A stretch of DNA of 64,000 nucleotides. It comes from an uncultured bacterium (GTDB lineage Bacteria > Bacillota > Clostridia > Oscillospirales > Oscillospiraceae). The DNA is taken from contig CAMTMC010000008.1 in the NCBI GenBank assembly GCA_947073515.1, positions 1-64,000 of the forward strand, written 5' to 3'. Below the pieces are notes generated by a model. The model saw nothing but the letters and a program-made list of their open reading frames with translations, ran no database searches and was not told where the DNA came from. Positions 28,263 through 37,315 of this stretch are shown here, in pieces. A program made the position numbers and the translations under genes. Position 1 is the stretch's first letter. Every line of letters starts with the position of its first letter.

Positions 28263-29516
28263 CTAAAGTTCTCCGGACATTACCAGAGGCAGCAAATGAT
28301 CCCGGATCGCAATTAAAAGCTGGTTTTCTTTCTCCAGGTTCTTTTGGTAGCGGGTCAAGTAATCTGTTTTTGTCTGGAACAGTTCAAGGATGCGTGAATC
28401 AGGAATGATAACCCGCAATTTTTTCAATTCGGCTCCGGATATCTCTTGGAAGGTGCTGCCGGATGCCATATTTGTGATCTCCTCCGTTTTATTCAGCAGC
28501 AAATAATAGAGATAGGCACTTCCAATTCCTTCCTTTGGAATGATAGAGCGGAACCCTTGATTTGTTGTGAGTTCATTGGCGGCAATCGCGATATAGCCAA
28601 TCGGCGCGCGTGAGCTGAACAGCACGGAGCCTGTTGGCAGAAGGGTTGCGTTGGAAGAGTCAAATCCCTTCTGGGTAATATTGGCCGCCCCCCGAGCAAT
28701 AAACTTCAGCTTTGACTGCGACAAATCTTTCGGGGTAATCCAAGGGATCCCCCCCTCTGATGTATAATTCGCGCTGATTTTTTTGGAGGGGGTCCCGCCA
28801 GCCACAATTTCCCCTAGGTCAGACAGGCATCCCTCGGTCCAGCCGTCTGGAATATCTCCGCGGCCGTTATCATGAAAAGAGCCGTCATTCTGTTTATAAG
28901 GGGCATTATGATCGTTCGGAAAGTTAAAATCAATAAACCAGGTCCTGAAAAGCCGCTTCAGTATTGACTCAAGCCGCTGGCAAACCTCGTTGTTTTTTTG
29001 AATTTTGAGATCAATCGCTGACAAAGACTTCGCAATCGAGCGCTGTTCCTCATAGGGGGGGATCAAAAATTTGCTTTTCAAGAAGACCGGAAGATTAATA
29101 TATTGGCTGCGGGAAGACCCCTCTAACGCCCGGAGTGCCAGTTCCCGGAACCACGGAGTAATAGCCAGGTAATATAGGAAATCCGGATCCGTTACCTGTG
29201 GAACAGCCCGCAGCACCATATACCAATTTGAGCCAACTCCCACTTCATCGGGATCTAGTATTGTGACTAACGCGGTTTTTTTTCGCGTGAGGGCAGAAGA
29301 TATCTTAGGAAAAAGTACGTCACAGTTCCGAAATTTGCTTCCTCCGCCGGTATATTCCACTTCTTCAAACCCATTAATGAACTTATGGCACGGTTCCAGT
29401 TTGTCCAAATTAACTTGTTTCACAATACTGCCTTTTTCGATGTGCTCCTCTGGGTTACAGATAATGATATCCTGTAATTCTTTTTCCTCCCAGCCAGAAG
29501 ACACTTTATATGTCAT
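28263..29516 (-). CDS. hsdS: Type I restriction-modification specificity subunit HsdS (first copy)
   Basis: A 417-residue S subunit with two target-recognition domains; central and C-terminal conserved spacers read IPPYEEQRSIAKSLSAID and a long helical C-terminus. It gives DNA specificity to the HsdM encoded just upstream. I start at the ATG at 29516, which overlaps the hsdM stop by 11 bases and has GGAGG nine bases before it; the ORF-track start is a TTG two codons earlier. It differs clearly in sequence from the second HsdS. Confidence 0.9.
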   Translation of the reverse strand: MTYKVSSGWEEKELQDIIICNPEEHIEKGSIVKQVNLDKLEPCHKFINGFEEVEYTGGGSKFRNCDVLFPKISSALTRKKTALVTILDPDEVGVGSNWYMVLRAVPQVTDPDFLYYLAITPWFRELALRALEGSSRSQYINLPVFLKSKFLIPPYEEQRSIAKSLSAIDLKIQKNNEVCQRLESILKRLFRTWFIDFNFPNDHNAPYKQNDGSFHDNGRGDIPDGWTEGCLSDLGEIVAGGTPSKKISANYTSEGGIPWITPKDLSQSKLKFIARGAANITQKGFDSSNATLLPTGSVLFSSRAPIGYIAIAANELTTNQGFRSIIPKEGIGSAYLYYLLLNKTEEITNMASGSTFQEISGAELKKLRVIIPDSRILELFQTKTDYLTRYQKNLEKENQLLIAIRDHLLPLVMSGEL

Positions 29517-31011
29517 ATCCAAGTTCCTCCAAAGCTTCTTTCAATTCCCATTCCAGCCGATGGTTCTCATGGAGAACGTTTTTCAACTCTTGTGTAAGCT
29601 CATTCAATGTCGCCTGACATGCTTCAACATTTACTACGGAACTAGAAATTCCAATGTACCGGCCGGGCACCAAAGAGAAATCATTCTCCCGAATCTGCTC
29701 AATACTGGCTGCCGCGCAGAAGCCATCCTCGTCCTGATATCCCTCGCCATCACGGTAGGTGCGCACCTTATTGGATATCCGCGCGATCTGCTCCGCAGTC
29801 AGTTCTTTTTTTACGCGGCCAGATGTGTCCGTGAGCGCCCTGGCGTCAATAAATAAAACATTGCCTCTTTCGCAAGGCTTTTTTGCCTTGTTGATAAACC
29901 AGAGGCAGACGGGGATTGCCGTGTTATAAAACAGATGGCTTGGCATAGAAATGACGCACTCCACCAAATCGGCGCAAATGATGTTTTTTCGAATTTCATC
30001 CTCCCCACCGGATTGTGACGTAAGACTTCCGTTTGACAAAACAGCCCCCATTCTCCCGTTAGGCGCCAAGTGGTATATCATGTGCTGGAGCCAAGCGTAA
30101 TTCGCGTTTCCGGCCGGAGGTATCCCATACTGCCAACGAATATCACCCAACAACCGTTCCGCCCCCCACTCAGACATATTAAACGGCGGGGAAGCAAGAA
30201 TATAATCCGCCTTTAAATCCGGGTGGAGGTCCTGTAGGAAGGAGTCTGCGTTATATTTTCCTACGTTGGCCTCAATCCCATGAATCGCGAGATTCATAAG
30301 GCACATTTTCCATGTTGTGGGATTGCTTTCCTGTCCATAACAGGAGATATCATTTTTACTGCCTTGATGATTTGTAATATCCTTGACCGCATGTATAAAC
30401 ATCCCGCCGCTGCCGCAGCACGGGTCATAGAGGCGTCCGCCCTTTATATCAAGAGATTGAACCAAGCTTTTGACAATTCCCGCTGGAGTATAGAACTCTC
30501 CCGCGCGCCGTCCCTCTTGTTCCGCGAATTTGGACAGACAATATTCATAAGCGACACTGAGCAAATCGCTGTCTGCTTTTGTGTCAATTTGCGTGTCGAA
30601 TAGCATCATCAGGTTTGTTAGCCTGTTTTGGTCCAACTCCGCGCGGGCATAATATTTTGGCAGAATACCCTTTAATTCTGGGTTATATCTCTCGATATAA
30701 TGAATCGCTTCATCAATATAATGTCCAATGTGGGGCGTATCGCAGTGCTCCATAATCACGCTCCATCGGGCTTCAGGAGGGATAAAATATATGCCGCAGC
30801 TCATATATTCAACCTCATTATTTTCATATCCAAGATTTCCCGCTTTGAGTTCTTCGTACTTGCGTTCAAAGCGTTCCGAGATATATTTTAAGAAAATAAG
30901 TCCCAGAAACACCTGTTTATATTCGGATGGATCCATATTTCCGCGCAACGTATCCGCCGCGGCCCAAAGAGTTGCTTTAAATTGATCAACTTTAAGAGAA
31001 TTGTCCGACAT
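29506..31011 (-). CDS. hsdM: Type I DNA methyltransferase subunit HsdM
   Basis: A 501-residue N6-adenine methyltransferase. An N-terminal helical HsdM domain (LWAAADTLRGNMDPSEYK) precedes the catalytic domain with AdoMet motif I (DPCCGSGGMF near residue 200) and motif IV, here SPPF rather than the more common NPPF. The C-terminal region is a helical tail. With HsdS it would methylate adenine at a split site. No hsdR follows or precedes it in the window, so restriction activity is not encoded here. GGAGGG precedes the ATG. Confidence 0.92.
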   Translation of the reverse strand: MSDNSLKVDQFKATLWAAADTLRGNMDPSEYKQVFLGLIFLKYISERFERKYEELKAGNLGYENNEVEYMSCGIYFIPPEARWSVIMEHCDTPHIGHYIDEAIHYIERYNPELKGILPKYYARAELDQNRLTNLMMLFDTQIDTKADSDLLSVAYEYCLSKFAEQEGRRAGEFYTPAGIVKSLVQSLDIKGGRLYDPCCGSGGMFIHAVKDITNHQGSKNDISCYGQESNPTTWKMCLMNLAIHGIEANVGKYNADSFLQDLHPDLKADYILASPPFNMSEWGAERLLGDIRWQYGIPPAGNANYAWLQHMIYHLAPNGRMGAVLSNGSLTSQSGGEDEIRKNIICADLVECVISMPSHLFYNTAIPVCLWFINKAKKPCERGNVLFIDARALTDTSGRVKKELTAEQIARISNKVRTYRDGEGYQDEDGFCAAASIEQIRENDFSLVPGRYIGISSSVVNVEACQATLNELTQELKNVLHENHRLEWELKEALEELGYDI

Positions 31012-31229
31012 ACTGAAGCCCTCCGATCCATAGATTAAGAAGCTGTACCAGTCGCCTCAGCCTCCATCTTTGCGGCCTAAATTGCCGCTGGTTATTTTCC
31101 ACTTTTCAAACGGCGCTTTTGGTATATTATATCTTATCACGCAAGAAATTTCAACAAAATTGTCCTGTTAGGTCGTGAGTTCAGACAGTATGTGCCCGCC
31201 ATCCAGACATTTTGCCGCTTTTCAAATAA
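31012..31229. other. hsdM leader region with a partial terminator duplicate
   Basis: Contains the hsdM promoter and a 23-bp repeat unit (AAGAAGCTGTACCARTCGCCTCA) at 31037-31059 that recurs at 31228-31250, where it is the left arm of a terminator. No gene is seen. Confidence 0.5.
31126..31154 (-). promoter_or_regulatory. hsdM operon promoter
   Basis: Minus strand TTGAAA, 17-bp spacer, TATAAT; leader about 105 nt. Confidence 0.75.
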
Positions 31230-31275
31230 GAAGCTGTACCAATCGCCTCATCACTTTGGCTCATGGTACAGCTTC
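31230..31275 (-). terminator. Hairpin after the AbgT-type operon
   Basis: GAAGCTGTACCA and TGGTACAGCTTC, a perfect 12-bp stem with a 22-nt loop, followed by TTATTTG on the minus strand. Confidence 0.55.
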
Positions 31276-31382
31276 ATACTTGTTCAAATTCTCCCGTTTA
31301 TTTCGGATAACAATACAAACTTAAACCTCACACCATAAAAACAAGAAAGGTTTCAAAGGATCCGTCAGAAAACGCCCAATGG

Positions 31383-32426
31383 TCAAACACGCCTCAGAAG
31401 TTCCTCCAGTCCTTGGGGATAGAATCGCTCAAACGCCGCCGCCAGTTCCAGCAAGTTCTCCGTGCTGATACCTCGTTTCCCCTCCTCAATCTGATGGACC
31501 ATCTCAATCAGCTTTTTGCTCATGGGCAAATCCAGCCCCTGCTCCTCACCCATTTCCACCGTGACGCCCACAGTGCCATCTATCTCGCTGCGGCGTTTTC
31601 GTACAGCCAGATCCCGATAAAGGCCAGTGTAATTTTTCACCATGGAACGGTAATGGTCAGCCGTCACCCGCATGGCCTGCTGATATCTGCCCTGCCGGTA
31701 TAGCTCCGGGGCAAAGTCATCATGGGACTCCAAAGGGATCCCCATCTTTGCGGGAACCTGCATGGCTTCTAGCGCGAGGCTGGCAATCGCCTGCTGAGAG
31801 GGTTCAAATTCCATGCCGCCGGGAATCAGCAAATGAGAAATGCCGGTCGCGAACATCGCGCTGATATTGACCTGCTTGCTCCATAGCCGGCTCATAATAT
31901 GGGACGTGACCTCAACCGGTTGGAAGGGAGAACAGAAGTCCCGAAGCTCCAGTATCCGGGGGGTAACGCGTCCGTCCAATTCGCCGATGGAAAAGTGGCT
32001 GTGAATTCCGAACTGGATCACACCGGGCTCAATGTAGTCGGCGGCCCAATTCACAAAAGCGCCTACCACCCGTTCCTCCCCTACATATTCGGCGATCACA
32101 TACTCGTTCAGCCCGTTTTGCAGGCTGACCACATACCCGTCTTTCTTTAGCAGCGGGGCAATTTTTTCCATAGCGCCCCGGGTGTGCTGGGTTTTAGTGG
32201 CCAAAAAGACCACTTCCATCGAATCGGCAAGGTCATCCATCAAAACCGCCTTGACCGGAACAGTAAAGTCTCCTCCGCTGGGATCCAGAATGGTGAGGCC
32301 TTTCTCGTTCATGGCCTGGACATGTTCAGGGATAACGTCCACATAGAGGATATCCGCGCCGCTCCGGGAGAGCCAGGCGGCCATAGATCCGCCAATCGCG
32401 CCCGCTCCAACCAACGTATACTTCAC
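31383..32426 (-). CDS. Ketopantoate reductase (PanE/ApbA) family protein
   Basis: A 347-residue NAD(P)-dependent oxidoreductase: Rossmann nucleotide-binding start (GAGAIGGSMAAWL), KTQHT and NGLNEY active-site-region motifs, and a helical C-terminal domain with a conserved Lys (WSKQVNISA). PanE reduces 2-dehydropantoate to pantoate, but no other coenzyme A genes are near and the operon is a transport-peptidase unit, so another 2-keto or 2-hydroxy acid is likely. The start is GTG, supported by AAAGGAG. It begins 14 bases after the M28 gene ends. Confidence 0.8.
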   Translation of the reverse strand: MKYTLVGAGAIGGSMAAWLSRSGADILYVDVIPEHVQAMNEKGLTILDPSGGDFTVPVKAVLMDDLADSMEVVFLATKTQHTRGAMEKIAPLLKKDGYVVSLQNGLNEYVIAEYVGEERVVGAFVNWAADYIEPGVIQFGIHSHFSIGELDGRVTPRILELRDFCSPFQPVEVTSHIMSRLWSKQVNISAMFATGISHLLIPGGMEFEPSQQAIASLALEAMQVPAKMGIPLESHDDFAPELYRQGRYQQAMRVTADHYRSMVKNYTGLYRDLAVRKRRSEIDGTVGVTVEMGEEQGLDLPMSKKLIEMVHQIEEGKRGISTENLLELAAAFERFYPQGLEELLRRV

Positions 32427-32440
32427 GGCTTTCTCCTTTG

Positions 32441-34156
32441 CTACAGCCCCTCAGACTCTAAACGGCTCACAGCCTTCTTCAGATAGTGGTAAACCCGGTT
32501 GCGCTCCCGCAGAAGCTGCCTCTCCAGGAACTTGAACTCATCGGTGGCGGGATCCATCCCCGCCAGCTTTTGTACTTCCTCAAATTCAGGGAAGGCGGGG
32601 ATCGGAATCGCCAAATCCACCTGGAACAGGTCGCCGTTCTTGCAGTAGTGGACGGGGATGAGAATCCGGTTCAGATCCATGCACAGCCCGTTGACGCGAC
32701 CGGCCCTGCTGAGATCCTCGTCCCCCGGCTCCGCCAGGGAATTCAGGCGGACGATCTCAGCGTCCAACGCGCGGAATTTGCCGCTCAGCTCCTCAACCAG
32801 CTCCTTCACGCCGGAAAGGTCAAATTTATCCCCGGCAATCCTTTGATAGTTGTCCAGATCCGAGCTCATTTCCACAGCCAGCTCGCCGAATGCGAAGGGA
32901 TAGGCGGTCGCGGCGGCGGTACGGAAAATCGCCAGAGCGAAGATCTGGGCATCCCGCAGAAGCTCCTCCTCTCCCAAGTGCTCAAAGAGGTCTTGGGTGG
33001 TGTGCCAATACCAGGGCAGGCCGGGCATGAAAGTCCCCTTGCCCGCGCCGTCTGTGGGCTGCAGCGAGAGGCACTCAAAGAGGGTGGGAACACCGTGCGC
33101 CCAGAAGGACTGGTCCCCGTTGCGCTGGATCCGCATGTAGTGGGGGTCCTGGCCTGTACGCTCCTTCACCACAGTACGGCCCAGCGTGTAGCACTGACGG
33201 TTACACTCAATGTGATCAAAGTTGTTGGAACCCTTGGTGCCTACCGTATCAATATCGAAGTTGGCCACAGCGTTGTAATGGATATCCTCCCAATGTGTGT
33301 CGGCATACCAATTGCTCCCGCTGTAGCGGCCATTGCTGTGGCCGCTCCACCAGACAAAGCGAATGTTTGTGTTGAGCAGATCGGTATGCTTGCTGAATAC
33401 CCTGGCCAACTCCAGCACAACCGCGTTGGCGCCGCCGTTGTCAGCTCCGCCCTTGTGCCAGGAATCCAAGTGCCCACCAAACATGATGAAGCGGTCGGTA
33501 GGCTTGTCCGCCTTCAACTCCGCGACACAGATGGGCACCGTGCGGAACTTGGTGGAAACCTCCGCGGTCATCTTGACCTGGTCCTCCCCTTTTTCCAGGG
33601 CCTTCAACAGCGCCTCCCCATCGGGGGTGTTGACGGTGAGTACAGGAATTTTGGAGATCATATCCACCGTAGAGGGAACGGGCTGGCCCCAAATCGGGCT
33701 GATGGACATGTTGTAGGGGTAGTCGCCGCTGGTGATACAAATAATCCCGGCAGCCCCTCTGTTCTCCAGGTTCTTACAGGGCACGGCGGAGGCCAGGCCC
33801 CGCATAACGGCGATTTTACCGGATACATCCTCATTCCCTGTGAAGAACACAGCATGGCCAGTCAGTCCTTCCGGACCAGTGGAGGCTCCATAGCTGTGGG
33901 TAATACAGGAGGCCAAGGCCTCGCCGTTCTGTAGGGTGAGGGTTCCCTTCACTGGCAAGCTGATATAGTTTTCCACATAGTGGATCTCTACATCCAGCCC
34001 CAGATCGCCCATAACCTGACGAAAATACTCCGCCGCCCGTTTTTCGCCAGGACTGCCAGACTCTCTGTCCTCGCTTGTGATGTACTGAGCGTACTCCATC
34101 AGCTGCTTGCCGGATATTTCATCAAGCAGCTGCCGCTCCAACTCTTTTTGAGGCAT
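32441..34156 (-). CDS. M28-family peptidase (PSMA-like, PA-domain) with an altered catalytic motif
   Basis: A 571-residue cytoplasmic protein. A protease-associated domain (roughly 75-210) is inserted before an M28 zinc-peptidase core with GGHLDSW and GADNGGANA metal-ligand motifs near residue 235-250. The usual EE pair after the WW(G) strand is replaced: here the segment reads WWSGHSNGRYSG, so the general-base Glu seems absent or shifted to His. A helical C-terminal dimerisation domain follows. Relatives act as aminopeptidases or glutamate carboxypeptidases. AAAGGAG before the ATG at 34156 sets the start. It is cotranscribed with an AbgT-type transporter. Confidence 0.78.
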   Translation of the reverse strand: MPQKELERQLLDEISGKQLMEYAQYITSEDRESGSPGEKRAAEYFRQVMGDLGLDVEIHYVENYISLPVKGTLTLQNGEALASCITHSYGASTGPEGLTGHAVFFTGNEDVSGKIAVMRGLASAVPCKNLENRGAAGIICITSGDYPYNMSISPIWGQPVPSTVDMISKIPVLTVNTPDGEALLKALEKGEDQVKMTAEVSTKFRTVPICVAELKADKPTDRFIMFGGHLDSWHKGGADNGGANAVVLELARVFSKHTDLLNTNIRFVWWSGHSNGRYSGSNWYADTHWEDIHYNAVANFDIDTVGTKGSNNFDHIECNRQCYTLGRTVVKERTGQDPHYMRIQRNGDQSFWAHGVPTLFECLSLQPTDGAGKGTFMPGLPWYWHTTQDLFEHLGEEELLRDAQIFALAIFRTAAATAYPFAFGELAVEMSSDLDNYQRIAGDKFDLSGVKELVEELSGKFRALDAEIVRLNSLAEPGDEDLSRAGRVNGLCMDLNRILIPVHYCKNGDLFQVDLAIPIPAFPEFEEVQKLAGMDPATDEFKFLERQLLRERNRVYHYLKKAVSRLESEGL

Positions 34157-34213
34157 GTACAAAACTCCTTTCCGTGATGGTAGGAATAGCAACTGACCCT
34201 TCAGTGAAAAGAA

Positions 34214-35002
34214 TCAGTCCGTAAATGGAACCCGGCCGCAGGACTCGCCGCCGTCAATCTTAAAGTCGCTGCCAGTAATCCAGTCGCCGCACTCGCTGGC
34301 CAGGAAGCAGACCATGCGGGAGATATCCCTCGGGCCGCCGGGACGGCGTAGCAGGATGCGGGGGATGATGCTGTCCTTCACCTTGTTCCGCTCGGCGTCC
34401 CCATCCCAAAGGCCCACTTCCACATAGCCCACAGTGACCGAATTGACATTGATACGCTTAGGGGCAAGCTCAAGGGCCATGGCCCGGGTCAGGCCCAATA
34501 CGCCGGCTTTACTGGCGCAGTAGTTGCTGAAATTGACCCGGCCGGAGTGGGCGGCGCCAGAGGTGATGTTGACAACCCGCCCAGGCAGGCCGGCGTCCAC
34601 CAGCCGCTTGCATACCTCTCGGGACATATACATCGTTCCCTTGAGGTTAATGTCAATCGTTTTACTCACCTGTGCGTCCGTCATGTCAATTAAGGGCACC
34701 ACATCATAGAAGAAGCCGGCGTTATTCACCAGAATCTCAACAGGCCGTCCAAAGAAGTCAGCCGCCTCCTGTGTCATGCGCGCGCAGTCTTCCGGCTTGG
34801 AGATATCTCCCTGCACTACACAGGCCTTCAAGCCCATGCCCTCAATCTGGGCCTTCAGCTCCTCACATTTTTGACGTCTGCTCTGACAGGTCAGCACCAC
34901 ATCAGCTCCTAATCCGGCTAGATCCAGACTGATCGCGCTGCCAATACCACCTCCGGCGCCAGTCACCATAGCGAGCCGCCCCGACAAATCCATAGAAATC
35001 AT
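34214..35002 (-). CDS. Short-chain dehydrogenase/reductase (SDR)
   Basis: A 262-residue classical SDR: TGAGGGIG cofactor loop, NNAG, catalytic Ser in ITSGAA, and YCASKAG with the Tyr-Lys pair; C-terminal IDGG. It interconverts a hydroxyl and a carbonyl using NAD(P). The residue after the first strand suggests NADP use (CQSRRQK). It is the second gene of the AbgT-type operon, so its substrate is probably made from the imported compound. Confidence 0.85.
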   Translation of the reverse strand: MISMDLSGRLAMVTGAGGGIGSAISLDLAGLGADVVLTCQSRRQKCEELKAQIEGMGLKACVVQGDISKPEDCARMTQEAADFFGRPVEILVNNAGFFYDVVPLIDMTDAQVSKTIDINLKGTMYMSREVCKRLVDAGLPGRVVNITSGAAHSGRVNFSNYCASKAGVLGLTRAMALELAPKRINVNSVTVGYVEVGLWDGDAERNKVKDSIIPRILLRRPGGPRDISRMVCFLASECGDWITGSDFKIDGGESCGRVPFTD

Positions 35003-35071
35003 AAGATATACCCCCCATTCTTTTGGCCGCTGACGCGGCCGGGCAATAAGCGAACAAGCTCAATCGATACC

Positions 35072-36673
35072 TTACTTCAGGAAGATGGAGGCGCCAGGGC
35101 CCAAAGGCAGATTGAAGAAGTAGAATACCAGCACCAGCAGGAAGAAAAGTACCAAATAGACCAAAGCGTAAGGGATTTCCAGAGAAATCAGGGTGCCCAG
35201 GCCGACCTTGTCATCTTTGCTGACCTTATAACTCTCCAGCAGGCCCAGAGCGATGGGGACGTTCAACTCCACGGGGGAGAGAATGTTGAAGGTGGAGTCG
35301 CCGATGCGGTAGAGAACCTGGGTCATAGCGGGGCTGATATCCAGCATGGACAGCATCGGCACCAGGAAAGGAGCCAGCATGATCCATTTACCGCTGTTAG
35401 ATGTAATAAACAAGTTGCAGAAGCAGGACAGCAGGATGATCAGGGCGAACAGGACTACAGGGCCCACATTCAGGCTGGTGAGCAGCGCGGCGCCCTTGGC
35501 GGCCAGCACGGTAGCGATCTTGCTGGAGGAGAACAGATCCACAAAAACGCAGGCGGTCAAGCAGACAACCAGGAAAGACGCGGCCATATCCAGGCACTTC
35601 TCCATCATCAGGGGAATATCCTTCCACATTTTGATCCCGCCGCTTCCCACGCCATAAGCAGTGCCAACGACCAAGAAGAACAGGAACAGCAGAGGAATAA
35701 TCATGTTCAGCAGGGGGGAATTGGGAATCAGGGTGCCGTCTTCCGCCCGCATAAAAGAGTTCTTGGGAATACAGGACACAACCAGGATGACCACGTAGAG
35801 AACCGTTGTAATCCCAGCCCATTTCAGGCCCCTGGCCTCGCTGGCGCTGATGGCCATCTTGTTCAGCTCACTGGCGTCCTTGTTATAAGTCAGCTCAGGA
35901 TGCTGCCGGTTCAGATAGGGGGTCGTGATATATTTGGTGACCAGGACACAAGCGGCGGTAATGAGAAACGTGGCCGCAAAGATGAAATAGTAGTTGACCA
36001 TCGCATGGGTGGGCGGAGCCACGCCGGCCGCATCCACAATGCCGTTGGCCTCTACGATCTGGGCGGAAACACCGCACAGCGCCGTGTCGGTTGCGGTGGG
36101 CAGCAAACAAGCGGTGTAGCCGCCGTTGGCGGCGGCGTAACCCATGATAATGCCGATCCAGGGGTGCAGGCCGAGAGATTTAAAAACAGCGGCAGCGATT
36201 ACCATGGTGAACACCACACCGGCTCCAAAACCAATACTGGAGTTTACACCGACAAAGGCCACTGTGATAAATACAATCATAATGGGGGCGCCCACAACGG
36301 CTTTCCGCATAAGAGCGTCAAATAGGCCGAGCTTCTCCGCATAGCCGACGCCAATGGTCATCAGGATCAGCATACCCAGCGGGTAGTAGTTCATAAAGAT
36401 CGAAATGAAATTCGTCATATAGTGTGCCAGCGTATCGAAGGTCATCAAGTTGACCACAGAGACGTTGGCGGTCTGAATGGCTCCGTCCACGACCGTCTCA
36501 TAAGAGGCGGACCAGTTGATGGCGCTCAAAACCGCGCTGAGGACAACCGTAATAAGGGCCAGGGACGCAAACAGCCAGAACGGATGCGGCAGCATATTTC
36601 CGACTTTTTCCACAGCCCCCATCGCAGCTTCAAGCCAATTTTTCTTCTCTGTTTTCTTTACTTTTTGTGCCAT
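35072..36673 (-). CDS. AbgT-family transporter
   Basis: A 533-residue membrane protein with about 11-13 helices, matching AbgT/MtrF transporters, which move p-aminobenzoyl-glutamate or export sulfonamides. Typical features are NSSIGFGAG, the broken helix-hairpin with AANGGYTACL, and the C-terminal SPVELNVPIALGL stretch. It heads an operon with an SDR, an M28 peptidase and a PanE-like enzyme, which suggests uptake of an acylated amino acid or dipeptide-like compound followed by hydrolysis and redox steps. AAAGGAG precedes the ATG at 36673; the ORF track starts 14 codons too early. Confidence 0.88.
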   Translation of the reverse strand: MAQKVKKTEKKNWLEAAMGAVEKVGNMLPHPFWLFASLALITVVLSAVLSAINWSASYETVVDGAIQTANVSVVNLMTFDTLAHYMTNFISIFMNYYPLGMLILMTIGVGYAEKLGLFDALMRKAVVGAPIMIVFITVAFVGVNSSIGFGAGVVFTMVIAAAVFKSLGLHPWIGIIMGYAAANGGYTACLLPTATDTALCGVSAQIVEANGIVDAAGVAPPTHAMVNYYFIFAATFLITAACVLVTKYITTPYLNRQHPELTYNKDASELNKMAISASEARGLKWAGITTVLYVVILVVSCIPKNSFMRAEDGTLIPNSPLLNMIIPLLFLFFLVVGTAYGVGSGGIKMWKDIPLMMEKCLDMAASFLVVCLTACVFVDLFSSSKIATVLAAKGAALLTSLNVGPVVLFALIILLSCFCNLFITSNSGKWIMLAPFLVPMLSMLDISPAMTQVLYRIGDSTFNILSPVELNVPIALGLLESYKVSKDDKVGLGTLISLEIPYALVYLVLFFLLVLVFYFFNLPLGPGASIFLK

Positions 36674-37181
36674 AGTTTTCTCTCCTTTTAGACTCCTAAT
36701 GTGGACATCGGACATACAACATATGCGTTCTGGGCACCTCCTCCCTAATATTCCAATTATTTATAGCTCAAGTCCTACTACTACCTCTGAGCACGCATAG
36801 GCCCCACGCTTTCCAATGGGATTATTAAAATCGTTTCCTAATTGAGGCGCTTCCTCTCCGGCGTTATATGGGCAGTTTTCCTTGCCGAATTCTTATAGTG
36901 CTTCATTACTGTATTAAACATATAGATATGTATATGTAATATAGCACAAACATCGAGACATAGTCAACCCCATTTTGTACATTTTTGTATTTACACTATT
37001 TTACATTATGTATATATATTTCAGGGCATATGACAAGACTAAAATCTTGAAACACACGGCACCTCCATCCTCATATTTCACACGGCAAAGGCTCTGCCGG
37101 TCCCAAGATCATGGCGCACAGAATTATGCCTCTTTCTATGGACATTCACGTGATAGAGTAAAAGGGATTTATATAATTTAA
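36674..37181. other. AT-rich intergenic region upstream of the AbgT-type operon
   Basis: About 500 bases without a supported gene. It holds the operon promoter and a ~260-nt leader with no recognised riboswitch. To its right is an AT-rich stretch reaching the ilvD terminator hairpin. Confidence 0.55.
36938..36967 (-). promoter_or_regulatory. AbgT-type operon promoter
   Basis: Minus strand TTGACT, 18-bp spacer, TATATT. Confidence 0.6.
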
Positions 37182-37249
37182 GGGTGGGCCCCGTCTGCGG
37201 CTTGCCGCTCGGAGTCCACCCTCACGCTTCACCTCCCAATGAGGTGAAA
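37182..37249 (-). terminator. Hairpins downstream of ilvD
   Basis: Two inverted repeats: TTCACCTC-CCAAT-GAGGTGAA (37229-37249) and GGGTGGACTCC pairing with GGGGCCCACCC (37182-37221), the latter followed on the minus strand by TTAAATTATAT. Probable ilvD terminator. Confidence 0.5.
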
Positions 37250-37315
37250 CCTTTGTTTTCTCTACTATGCTCAACATTTTCCAAGTTTTAAACTCTCCGC
37301 GCGGCGGCCTCAGGC

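Noticed and set aside
25719-29516. HsdS shuffling by inverted repeats
   Set aside because: The two hsdS genes lie in the same orientation and I found no inverted repeats shared between them; only the protein-level spacer motif repeats.
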